Assembly: GCA_002782305.1 (NCBI GenBank)
Contig: PFHN01000036.1
Span: forward strand, 1-6,649
From: Candidatus Moranbacteria bacterium CG_4_8_14_3_um_filter_41_13
GTDB taxonomy: Bacteria; Patescibacteriota; Minisyncoccia; Moranbacterales; UBA1568
DNA: 6,649 nt
Reading direction: 5' to 3'
A program made the position numbers and the translations under genes. The notes below the pieces were generated by a model. That model had not been told where the DNA came from. It saw only the letters and a program-made list of their open reading frames with translations, and searched no databases. How positions within the stretch are numbered: the first letter of the stretch is position 1; each line of letters begins with the position of its first letter. Below are positions 1 through 4,647 of this stretch, one piece after another.

Positions 1-436
1 AAATGAAATTCTTTTTGAGTCCCTGTCCGAAAAGACCTGGCAATCTTACAACGAGATGATTTTTGAAGTTCTTTCGAATGAATTCTTCAAAATAATAACG
101 ATGCTTTCCGTATGGATGATTTTCTTCTGGATTTATCAGAGTGTCTTCATCGGTATTGTTTGGTGTCTTATAGACATCTACAGTAGAAATATATACAACT
201 TTTTTTGCTTGTACTTTTGAGATAATCGTAATTAAATTATTGATTGTCTCTAAATCCTTCCCCGGCTCTTTGTTTGCTTGCCATTTCACAGCAGATGGAG
301 CAGCAATAACCAAAAGATCGAGTTCTTTCTCTAGAATATCGTTAATGTTTGAAGTATTAAATTTAAAATCGAACGATTTCTGATTCACTATATTACTCCC
401 AACGAAACCAGTATATCCTATTATTGCTGTTGCCAT
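1..436 (-). CDS. NAD(P)-dependent sugar epimerase/dehydratase (extended SDR), N-terminal part
   Basis: The reverse strand reads from an ATG at 436 for 145 codons without a stop and leaves the window at base 1, so the C-terminal half is missing. The protein begins with a Rossmann nucleotide-binding loop, GYTGFVG (residues 7-13). It then has a beta-strand with LLVIAAPSAVKWQANKEPG (41-59), the active-site serine/threonine strand YISTVDVY (82-89) and the catalytic-tyrosine segment PYGKHR (108-113). These are extended short-chain dehydrogenase/reductase landmarks, and such enzymes usually modify nucleotide sugars in the cytoplasm. The classical YxxxK reads YxxxR here (Y109, R113), so the substrate and even full activity are uncertain. 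The start is chosen because the Rossmann loop follows it by only six residues; no Shine-Dalgarno sequence is visible. It is transcribed away from the toxin-antitoxin genes. Family assignment is firm; the specific reaction cannot be given. Confidence 0.88.
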   Translation of the reverse strand, partial: MATAIIGYTGFVGSNIVNQKSFDFKFNTSNINDILEKELDLLVIAAPSAVKWQANKEPGKDLETINNLITIISKVQAKKVVYISTVDVYKTPNNTDEDTLINPEENHPYGKHRYYFEEFIRKNFKNHLVVRLPGLFGQGLKKNFI

Positions 437-464
437 AGAAGTAATTTTATCGTATTTATAGCTT

Positions 465-493
465 ATGATACCATATATTATGTATAATTTCCA
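465..493 (-). promoter_or_regulatory. Putative promoter of the epimerase gene
   Basis: Read on the minus strand, an extended -10 box TGGTATCAT lies at 473-465. A 4-of-6 -35 box, TGGAAA, lies at 493-488, and the spacing is exactly 17 nt. The predicted start of transcription near 458 gives a leader of about 22 nt before the ATG at 436. The -35 box ends exactly at the edge of the 82-bp repeat, so insertion or exchange of the repeat could have changed this promoter. The call rests on consensus matching only. Confidence 0.45.
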
Positions 494-574
494 TAGACCT
501 CCTCGAAAAAGTTATTTCAGGCGATAACCCCAAAAAATATTATTCTGATGATTCTCATCCCTGAGGACCGTCCT
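493..574. repeat. 82-bp direct repeat, copy A
   Basis: These 82 bases recur without a single mismatch at 2083-2164 in the same orientation, 1590 bases downstream. The repeat lies in non-coding DNA and ends inside the first base-paired palindrome (561-577). On its right side it continues as a diverged tail to base 630, where copies A and B align with about 15 substitutions and one indel in 56 columns. It holds a short inverted repeat, GTTAT/ATAAC, at 511-528. Copies A and B bracket only toxin-antitoxin pair 1. No transposase or terminal inverted repeats accompany it. Confidence 0.97.
506..528 (-). terminator. Weak hairpin plus T-run within the 82-bp repeat
   Basis: On the minus strand GTTAT, an 8-nt loop and ATAAC are followed directly by TTTTT, which is the layout of a small intrinsic terminator. 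The stem is only 5 bp and AT-rich, so it may not function. In copy A it would lie upstream of the epimerase promoter, shielding that gene from antisense read-through out of the 437-743 region. The same structure occurs in copy B at 2096-2118, where it could stop antisense transcription entering toxin-antitoxin pair 1. Confidence 0.25.
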
Positions 575-577
575 TAG
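561..577. repeat. 17-nt palindrome, copy 1 (CTGAGGACCGTCCTTAG)
   Basis: A 7-bp stem (CTGAGGA/TCCTTAG, one G-T pair) encloses the loop CCG. This is the first of five related palindromes in the non-coding DNA of this window. It is followed 53 nt later by copy 2, forming a two-hairpin unit. Confidence 0.85.
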
Positions 578-613
578 CGACAGACCTCCGTAGACTCCTC
601 CACTGAGAATCCA

Positions 614-630
614 CCGAGGACCGTCCTCGG
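614..630. repeat. 17-nt palindrome, copy 2 (CCGAGGACCGTCCTCGG)
   Basis: A perfect 7-bp stem CCGAGGA/TCCTCGG with loop CCG (8+1+8 if read as a DNA palindrome). The second stem pair is C-G here but T-A in copy 3, so both sides of the stem changed together. The flank GAATCCAC to its left is shared with copies 4 and 5. A short T-run follows at 639-643, too distant for a convincing terminator. Confidence 0.88.
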
Positions 631-673
631 AGGCGTAATTTTTATCGTCTATATTAAGCCATAAAATACATAT

Positions 674-692
674 ATTGACAAAATTTATCAAT
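674..692. promoter_or_regulatory. Imperfect palindrome over the -35 box of toxin-antitoxin pair 1
   Basis: The 19-bp segment has arms ATTGA and TCAAT, with AAA/TTT pairing around the centre, so 8 of 9 base pairs match. It contains the whole -35 box TTGACA. AbiEi proteins are known to autoregulate by binding inverted repeats in their own promoter, so this is a candidate operator. A second, weaker inverted repeat AGGTA/TACCT lies at 705-725. AT-rich sequence makes chance palindromes likely, so confidence is limited. Confidence 0.35.
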
Positions 693-702
693 TTAGTAAA
701 CT
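675..702 (+). promoter_or_regulatory. Promoter of toxin-antitoxin operon 1
   Basis: A perfect -35 box TTGACA (675-680) is followed after 16 nt by a 4-of-6 -10 box TAAACT (697-702). Transcription would begin near 709, leaving a leader of about 35 nt before the ATG at 744. No Shine-Dalgarno sequence is visible in that leader. Confidence 0.6.
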
Positions 703-743
703 GAAGGTAAGAATAATTAATACCTACAGACTACAATAATGAT

Positions 744-1316
744 ATGGATAGTTTCCTGACAGTCATTTACGGATCGAAGCAAACGGTTTTCACGAGTATG
801 GAAATTGCTCTTTTGATTAGTGAGAAGAGTATGGACAATCTCAAGTCTAAGCTTTCTTATTATGTAAAAACAGGGAAATTGATACGATTGCGACGAGGTC
901 TTTTTGCGAAAAACGGAAGTTATAATAAAAATGAATTGGCGGTACGTATATATACTCCAGCATATGTGAGCTTTGAGACAGTGCTTGCTCGAGAAGGTGT
1001 GATATTCCAGTATTACGAGTCTCTTTTTGTTGCGAGTTATCTCACACGAGATATTTCTGTGAGGGAAAATAAGATCACATATAGGAAGCTCAAACACGAA
1101 GTGCTCACTAATAGAAAAGGACTTATTGATCGCGGATACTATTTTGAAGCGACAAAGGAACGTGCATTTCTGGATAGGTTGTATTTGTTTCCTGATTACT
1201 TCTTTGATAATCTTCGAGGGATTGATTGGCGTATTTGTAATGAGATTGTGCCAATATACAAGAGTGAAAAATTGAGGAAAACATTGGAGAGATATGAAAA
1301 AGAATACGCTCATTAA
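744..1316 (+). CDS. AbiEi-type antitoxin/transcriptional regulator (toxin-antitoxin pair 1)
   Basis: The 190-residue protein resembles AbiEi antitoxins of type IV toxin-antitoxin systems. Residues about 11-60 form a winged-helix DNA-binding domain ending in the wing-like stretch LIRLRRGLFAKNGSY (46-60). The family signature follows: TPAYVSFETVL (71-81), then ATKERAFLDRLYL (136-148) and FDNLRG (154-159). Known family members repress their own operon through the N-terminal domain and antagonise the toxin through the C-terminal domain, without forming a stable complex with it. The toxin gene starts 11 nt after this stop codon, so the two are co-transcribed. The usual ATPERA signature reads ATKERA here. 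The start is the first ATG after the promoter; there is no recognisable ribosome binding site. It is a diverged paralogue of the gene at 4078-4644. Confidence 0.88.
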   Translation: MDSFLTVIYGSKQTVFTSMEIALLISEKSMDNLKSKLSYYVKTGKLIRLRRGLFAKNGSYNKNELAVRIYTPAYVSFETVLAREGVIFQYYESLFVASYLTRDISVRENKITYRKLKHEVLTNRKGLIDRGYYFEATKERAFLDRLYLFPDYFFDNLRGIDWRICNEIVPIYKSEKLRKTLERYEKEYAH

Positions 1317-1327
1317 TAAGAAAAAAT

Positions 1328-2029
1328 ATGTTCAATAAAGACAAACATAAACTCATAATGACGCAAATATTGAAGGATATTTATTCTGATGTGACCATCT
1401 CATCTCTCTTGGGTTTCAAAGGTGGAACAGCAGCGTATTTGTTCTACGAATTACCAAGATTTTCTGTGGATTTGGATTTCGATTTATTAGAAAATTCTGA
1501 GGAAAATAGAGACATCATTTTTGAAAGAATTCATAATATATTGTTGAAATATGGAGAGATCAAAGATGAGCAGAAGAAATTCTTCACGGTATTTTTCTCG
1601 CTTTCATACGAAATAGGTGAACATCAGATCAAAATTGAAATAAATACACGGGAAACAGGAGCTCATTATGAAATGAAGAGTTATTTTGGTATTCCTATGT
1701 TGGTCGCTACGAAAGAATCTATGTTTGCAGGGAAATTGGTAGCGATGACACAAAGAAAGGAGTTTGTTTCGCGAGACCTCTATGACATTCATTTTTTCTT
1801 GAAACAGATGTGGGATATAGATACAGATGTCCTCATTTCGTATCAAATCACATCTCTCAAGATATATCTTGAGACCTGTATTACATTTATAGAAGATGTC
1901 TCCAACACAGTATTACTCGCTGGTCTAGGGGAGTTAATCGATGAGAAGGCGAAGATATTTGTGAAGAGTCATCTGAAGAATGATACAATTTTTCTTTTGA
2001 AGGTTCGAGCTGATCTTCTCAAAAATTAA
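1328..2029 (+). CDS. AbiEii-type nucleotidyltransferase toxin (toxin-antitoxin pair 1)
   Basis: The 233-residue protein belongs to the AbiEii/AbiGii (MenT-like) nucleotidyltransferase toxins. The pol-beta-type active site is intact. It has FKGGT (30-34), then RFSVDLDFD (44-52) with metal-binding D48 and D50, the strand IKIEI (101-105) offering a third acidic residue (E104), K136, and RDLYDIHF (149-156) with D150 and D153. Family members use a nucleotide triphosphate; some transfer nucleotides to tRNA and halt translation, while others act in abortive phage infection. The target here cannot be read from sequence. The start lies 11 nt after the antitoxin stop, with only an A-rich stretch in place of a Shine-Dalgarno. 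The full set of conserved residues argues for a functional enzyme. It is a paralogue of 4648-5358. Confidence 0.9.
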   Translation: MFNKDKHKLIMTQILKDIYSDVTISSLLGFKGGTAAYLFYELPRFSVDLDFDLLENSEENRDIIFERIHNILLKYGEIKDEQKKFFTVFFSLSYEIGEHQIKIEINTRETGAHYEMKSYFGIPMLVATKESMFAGKLVAMTQRKEFVSRDLYDIHFFLKQMWDIDTDVLISYQITSLKIYLETCITFIEDVSNTVLLAGLGELIDEKAKIFVKSHLKNDTIFLLKVRADLLKN

Positions 2030-2082
2030 GAGTATTCTCAGTTATTCATAAAACCGCGAAAGAATGGAATTGGAATGATTCA

Positions 2083-2164
2083 ATAGACCTCCTCGAAAAA
2101 GTTATTTCAGGCGATAACCCCAAAAAATATTATTCTGATGATTCTCATCCCTGAGGACCGTCCT
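2083..2164. repeat. 82-bp direct repeat, copy B
   Basis: Perfect copy of 493-574, located 53 nt beyond the stop of the AbiEii toxin gene and upstream of the ATPase gene. The diverged tail continues to 2221. Identity drops abruptly from 82 of 82 to about 41 of 56, and 12 of the 15 tail substitutions are transitions. The left flank (before 2083) shows no meaningful similarity to the left flank of copy A. Confidence 0.97.
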
Positions 2165-2167
2165 CAG
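2151..2167. repeat. 17-nt palindrome, copy 3 (CTGAGGACCGTCCTCAG)
   Basis: A perfect 7-bp stem CTGAGGA/TCCTCAG with loop CCG. Its right arm differs from copy 1 by one base, which turns a G-T pair into G-C. It begins inside the 82-bp repeat and ends in the diverged tail. Confidence 0.87.
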
Positions 2168-2204
2168 CAACAGATCCCCATAGATTTCACCGAAGAGAAA
2201 TCCA

Positions 2205-2221
2205 CTGAGAACCGTCCTTAG
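2205..2221. repeat. 17-nt palindrome, copy 4, decayed (CTGAGAACCGTCCTTAG)
   Basis: Homologous to copy 2 by position, 54 nt after copy 3. One stem pair is broken (A opposite C) and one is a wobble pair, so this is probably a degenerating copy. The left flank GAGAAATCCAC is shared with copies 2 and 5. The rest of the gap up to the ATPase promoter (2222-2323) shows no gene or clear structure. Confidence 0.75.
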
Positions 2222-2323
2222 CAACTGCATCTCTAGTACCACGCTAATCCTGTGTTTAGGTTATCTTGGTTGGGTCGGAATCTGCTCTTTTCAGAGGGAA
2301 AATTTGGCATAATGCGTCTAGTC

Positions 2324-2351
2324 TTGACTTTAATAAAAATCAGACTATAAT
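2324..2351 (+). promoter_or_regulatory. Promoter of the AAA/DUF4143 ATPase gene
   Basis: A near-perfect -35 box TTGACT (2324-2329) and a perfect -10 box TATAAT (2346-2351) are separated by 16 nt. Predicted transcription starts near 2358, about 24 nt before the ATG at 2382. The leader has no Shine-Dalgarno sequence. The ATPase is therefore probably transcribed on its own and not from toxin-antitoxin operon 1. Confidence 0.75.
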
Positions 2352-2381
2352 GAAAGCTGTGTTCAATAAATATCTGATTTT
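2336..2381. promoter_or_regulatory. 9-bp inverted repeat enclosing the -10 box and start site of the ATPase gene
   Basis: AAAATCAGA (2336-2344) and its exact complement TCTGATTTT (2373-2381) are separated by 28 nt. The left arm ends one base before the -10 box and the right arm ends immediately before the ATG. Since transcription should start between the arms, they cannot pair in the transcript; they look more like two half-sites for a DNA-binding protein. The function is inferred from position only. Confidence 0.4.
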
Positions 2382-3623
2382 ATGGAAAAAAGGATTAAAA
2401 GAGCCATTTCTGACGAAGTAGAAAAGCATCTCTTGGCGAAAGAAATAACTATGATTGTCGGTGCTCGACAGGTGGGGAAAACGACCCTACTTCAGGCGCT
2501 TTTTGCAGGTGTGAAAAATAATGGAAAAAAGGCCATATTTTTCAATTTGGACGTCAAAGCTGATGCGAATTTCTTCTCTTCCCAAGAGAAACTTCTGGAT
2601 CGACTGCGGTTGGAATTCGGAGATGTTTCCGGATATGTTTTTGTGGATGAAATTCAGAGGAAAACCGATGCCGGTGTTTTTCTCAAGGGATTGTATGATT
2701 TGAATACACCGTATAAATTTGTCGTTTCAGGATCGGGAAGTTTGGAGTTAAAAGAAAGGATTCATGAATCTCTTGCTGGACGGAAACGGATGTTCGAAAT
2801 GAGCCCTGTGACGTTTACTGAGTTTGCGGATTTTAAGACTGACTACAAATATTCTAATAGGCTTCAGGATTATTACCGTCTCAATCAGGAAAAAACGAGG
2901 CGATTATTGGATGAATACCTAAACTTCGGAGGATATCCGCGCGTGGTATCGGCATCCGAACGCTCAGAGAAAGAAAAAATAATCCACGAAATATTTCGAA
3001 GTTATGCAGAGAAGGACATTGCTTATTTCTTGAAAGTTGAGCGGGTGGACGCATTTGAACTTTTACTGAAACTTTTGGCATCGCAAGCTGGAAAGATTCT
3101 CTCTTACGTACATCTTTCCAAGGAAGCAAATATTAGTTTTCCGACACTGAAGAAGTATCTCTGGTATGCAGAGAAGACATTCGCTATTCATTTTGCTATT
3201 CCATATTTCAAGAATCATCACAAAGAGCTTGTGAAATCTCCAATGGTATATTTCAGTGATTTGGGATTGAGGAATTATACGATTGGTTTTTTCGGAAACC
3301 TACCAGAACAGGAATATGGATTTGTTTTTCAGAATTTCGTGATGAATATTCTTTTAGAGCGGAATCAATGGACAAATAGCCAAGTAAAGTTTTGGCGGAC
3401 AACAGATGGACGAGAAGTTGATTTTGTCGTTGATTCTGGGACGAACGTTATTCCAATTGAAGTGAAATATTCTGCGCTTAAGTCTCCAGAAATTGAGAAG
3501 TCACTTCGAGTTTTCTTGGAGAGATATGCCCCCGTGGAGGCGATGGTTGTGAATCTGACTTTGGACGAAGAACGGGTATTTGGGAAAACAAAAGTCCGCT
3601 TTGTTCCATTTTGGAAGCTATAG
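2382..3623 (+). CDS. AAA_14 ATPase with C-terminal DUF4143 domain
   Basis: A complete 413-residue protein of the widespread AAA_14/DUF4143 family. The ATPase part has Walker A GARQVGKTT (27-35), Walker B VFVDEIQ (86-92), a sensor-like strand KFVVSGSGSLELK (112-124) and SLAGRK (130-135). The C-terminal DUF4143 part ends in a PD-(D/E)XK-like core: FWRTTDGREVDFVV (about 337-350, with E345 and D347) followed by IPIEVKYS (357-364, with E360 and K362). Family members probably hydrolyse ATP, and many have nuclease-like C-termini, but their physiological role is largely unknown; several occur near toxin-antitoxin or defence genes. Length and motifs are normal, so it is likely active. It lies alone between two AbiE-type operons, with its own promoter. 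An in-frame stop a few codons upstream supports the start. Confidence 0.9.
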   Translation: MEKRIKRAISDEVEKHLLAKEITMIVGARQVGKTTLLQALFAGVKNNGKKAIFFNLDVKADANFFSSQEKLLDRLRLEFGDVSGYVFVDEIQRKTDAGVFLKGLYDLNTPYKFVVSGSGSLELKERIHESLAGRKRMFEMSPVTFTEFADFKTDYKYSNRLQDYYRLNQEKTRRLLDEYLNFGGYPRVVSASERSEKEKIIHEIFRSYAEKDIAYFLKVERVDAFELLLKLLASQAGKILSYVHLSKEANISFPTLKKYLWYAEKTFAIHFAIPYFKNHHKELVKSPMVYFSDLGLRNYTIGFFGNLPEQEYGFVFQNFVMNILLERNQWTNSQVKFWRTTDGREVDFVVDSGTNVIPIEVKYSALKSPEIEKSLRVFLERYAPVEAMVVNLTLDEERVFGKTKVRFVPFWKL

Positions 3624-3785
3624 AGAATTTCTCAAAAGATAAGTATCGCACCTGCCCGCCTTTGGAGGGAGAATCCTGATGGGAGCATCGACCTCGATCT
3701 TACTCTCTATTTCAAACCCAAATCCTATTTCTCCTCGGCTTCATTATCTCCTTTACAACATTAGTATTGTGTTTATAGAAATCCA

Positions 3786-3802
3786 CCGAGGACCGTCCTC
3801 GG
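3786..3802. repeat. 17-nt palindrome, copy 5 (CCGAGGACCGTCCTCGG)
   Basis: Identical to copy 2, including the left flank ATCCAC; the matching stretch here covers roughly 3779-3802. It is not accompanied by the 82-bp repeat or by a second palindrome, so the palindrome can occur without the larger unit. Confidence 0.87.
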
Positions 3803-3877
3803 ATGAAGGATGGGCATGGGGGTGGGCGAAGTAGCACGAGGATGCTTTTTGGATTATACTGATGGAAAGAGGACTTT

Positions 3878-3970
3878 ATGTTTGGATTTGCAAATAACAG
3901 AATAATAATTGAAGTGGGGATGGAGTATAAAGGTATTGCACAAATGACGCAGACTGCATCAAATGAATAA
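3878..3970 (+). CDS. Possible small peptide of 30 residues, unknown
   Basis: An ATG at 3878 opens 30 codons ending in TAA at 3968-3970. A good ribosome binding site, GAGG (AGAGGA in context), lies 5 nt upstream, which is rare in this window, and a -10-like TATACT lies at 3855-3860 without a recognisable -35 box. The peptide (MFGFANNRIIIEVGMEYKGI in its first part) has no signal, membrane segment or domain that I recognise. It could equally be a chance reading frame or the remnant of a decayed gene. Confidence 0.2.
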   Translation: MFGFANNRIIIEVGMEYKGIAQMTQTASNE

Positions 3971-4002
3971 ATGAATGAGTATTAGGTCATGAAATAAGCA
4001 TA

Positions 4003-4031
4003 TTGACAGTATTCACCTCTTTTTGTATAAT
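4003..4031 (+). promoter_or_regulatory. Consensus promoter of toxin-antitoxin operon 2
   Basis: Perfect TTGACA (4003-4008) and perfect TATAAT (4026-4031) with the optimal 17-nt spacing: a full sigma-70 consensus. Transcription should begin near 4038. A promoter this strong would be expected to need tight repression, which suits an autoregulated toxin-antitoxin operon. Confidence 0.9.
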
Positions 4032-4041
4032 TTCATTTTAG

Positions 4042-4061
4042 AGTAATCAAATATGATTACT
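4042..4061. promoter_or_regulatory. Perfect 8-bp inverted repeat; likely AbiEi operator or leader hairpin
   Basis: AGTAATCA (4042-4049) and TGATTACT (4054-4061) are exact complements separated by 4 nt, starting 11 bases after the -10 box. As DNA this is a good operator for the winged-helix antitoxin encoded just downstream, since AbiEi proteins are known to bind promoter inverted repeats. As RNA the same bases would form an 8-bp hairpin with a tetraloop 16 nt before the start codon and could influence translation. The sequence differs from the palindrome at operon 1, so cross-regulation is not suggested. Confidence 0.6.
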
Positions 4062-4077
4062 AATTAATGACATATAT

Positions 4078-4644
4078 ATGTACATACAGAAAATTATAGC
4101 AAGCGAGAAAACGGTTTTTTCACTTGAAGATTTGAGGAAGATATGGCTCATCGAAGATAAAAATTATCTCAAAGTGATTGCTAGTCGTCTGTTCCTACGA
4201 GGGTTTCTCTTGCGTATTTATCGTGGTTTGTATTCTTTGCGTGAAGACTACGACGTATTTGAGTTGGCGAATAAGTTGAAATCCCCGTCGTATGTGAGTT
4301 TGGAGACGATCTTGCAGAAGGATAATGTCATCTTTCAGGAGTATGGATCGACAGTGTTCTCTTTATCGACAAATACCGTATCAAAAAAAGTTGCGAATAG
4401 AATGTTCCAATATTCGAAAATGAAGAAAGAAATATTGATGAATCCTCTCGGCGTAATCTCTTCTGGACAATCGATGATTGCGACACCAGAGCGGGCTGTG
4501 TGTGATCGTATCTACCTCTCACCTCGATATTCTTTTGACAATCTTCGTGGACTGAATATACAAAAACTGAGAGATATCGCAAAGATTTATAAGAATAATC
4601 GTGTCGAGAAAGAAGTGGAAGAGCTTATCAAAAATAATCAATAG
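4078..4644 (+). CDS. AbiEi-type antitoxin/transcriptional regulator (toxin-antitoxin pair 2)
   Basis: The 188-residue protein has the same architecture as 744-1316. The N-terminal winged helix (about 8-58) includes LLRIYRGLYSLRED (44-57), followed by SPSYVSLETIL (69-79), IATPERAVCDRIYL (134-147) and FDNLRG (about 153-158). The ATPERA signature is the canonical family form. It probably represses its own strong promoter and neutralises the toxin encoded 3 nt downstream. Judged by eye, similarity to the pair 1 antitoxin is moderate and concentrated in these motifs, so the two pairs are not a recent duplication. The ATG at 4078 has no Shine-Dalgarno; another ATG at 4067 is out of frame. Confidence 0.88.
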   Translation: MYIQKIIASEKTVFSLEDLRKIWLIEDKNYLKVIASRLFLRGFLLRIYRGLYSLREDYDVFELANKLKSPSYVSLETILQKDNVIFQEYGSTVFSLSTNTVSKKVANRMFQYSKMKKEILMNPLGVISSGQSMIATPERAVCDRIYLSPRYSFDNLRGLNIQKLRDIAKIYKNNRVEKEVEELIKNNQ

Positions 4645-4647
4645 AGT

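Larger units (their letters stand above)
3624..4002. other. Gene-poor intergenic region
   Basis: No convincing protein gene or RNA gene is seen here apart from a very small candidate ORF (3878-3970). It begins with an 11-nt palindrome GAGAA-T-TTCTC at the ATPase stop codon (3623-3633), which has no T-run. It contains the fifth palindrome (3786-3802). The base composition between about 3645 and 3850 is richer in G and C than the flanking genes, which could reflect an imported or decayed segment. No terminator of the ATPase gene could be identified. Confidence 0.6.

Noticed and set aside
456..494. 12-codon minus-strand frame with AGGAGGT just upstream, as an epimerase leader peptide
   Set aside because: Spacing between AGGAGGT and the ATG is only 2 nt, and the best promoter for the epimerase (465-493) would start transcription within this frame, so it would not be in the message.
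561..630. CRISPR array
   Set aside because: Only two units occur close together, the units are palindromic and diverged, and the interval sequence is itself repeated at the second locus, unlike unique spacers. No cas genes are present.
717..1313. Long open frame (198 codons) on the minus strand opposite the AbiEi gene
   Set aside because: It is antisense to a well-supported gene, its product is rich in F, I, S and C without a domain pattern, and no promoter or ribosome binding site precedes it.
493..2221. Classical insertion sequence or composite transposon around toxin-antitoxin pair 1
   Set aside because: No transposase or integrase is encoded, the flanking copies are direct and lack terminal inverted repeats, and no target-site duplication could be recognised.
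3679..3834. Plus-strand frame of 51 codons preceded by GGAGGG
   Set aside because: It runs straight through the palindrome repeat at 3786-3802 and its product looks like translated non-coding DNA, with no fold or family resemblance.
3832..3851. Intrinsic terminator AGCA-CGAGGA-TGCT-TTTT
   Set aside because: The stem is only 4 bp and far (over 200 nt) from the ATPase stop; too weak to call.
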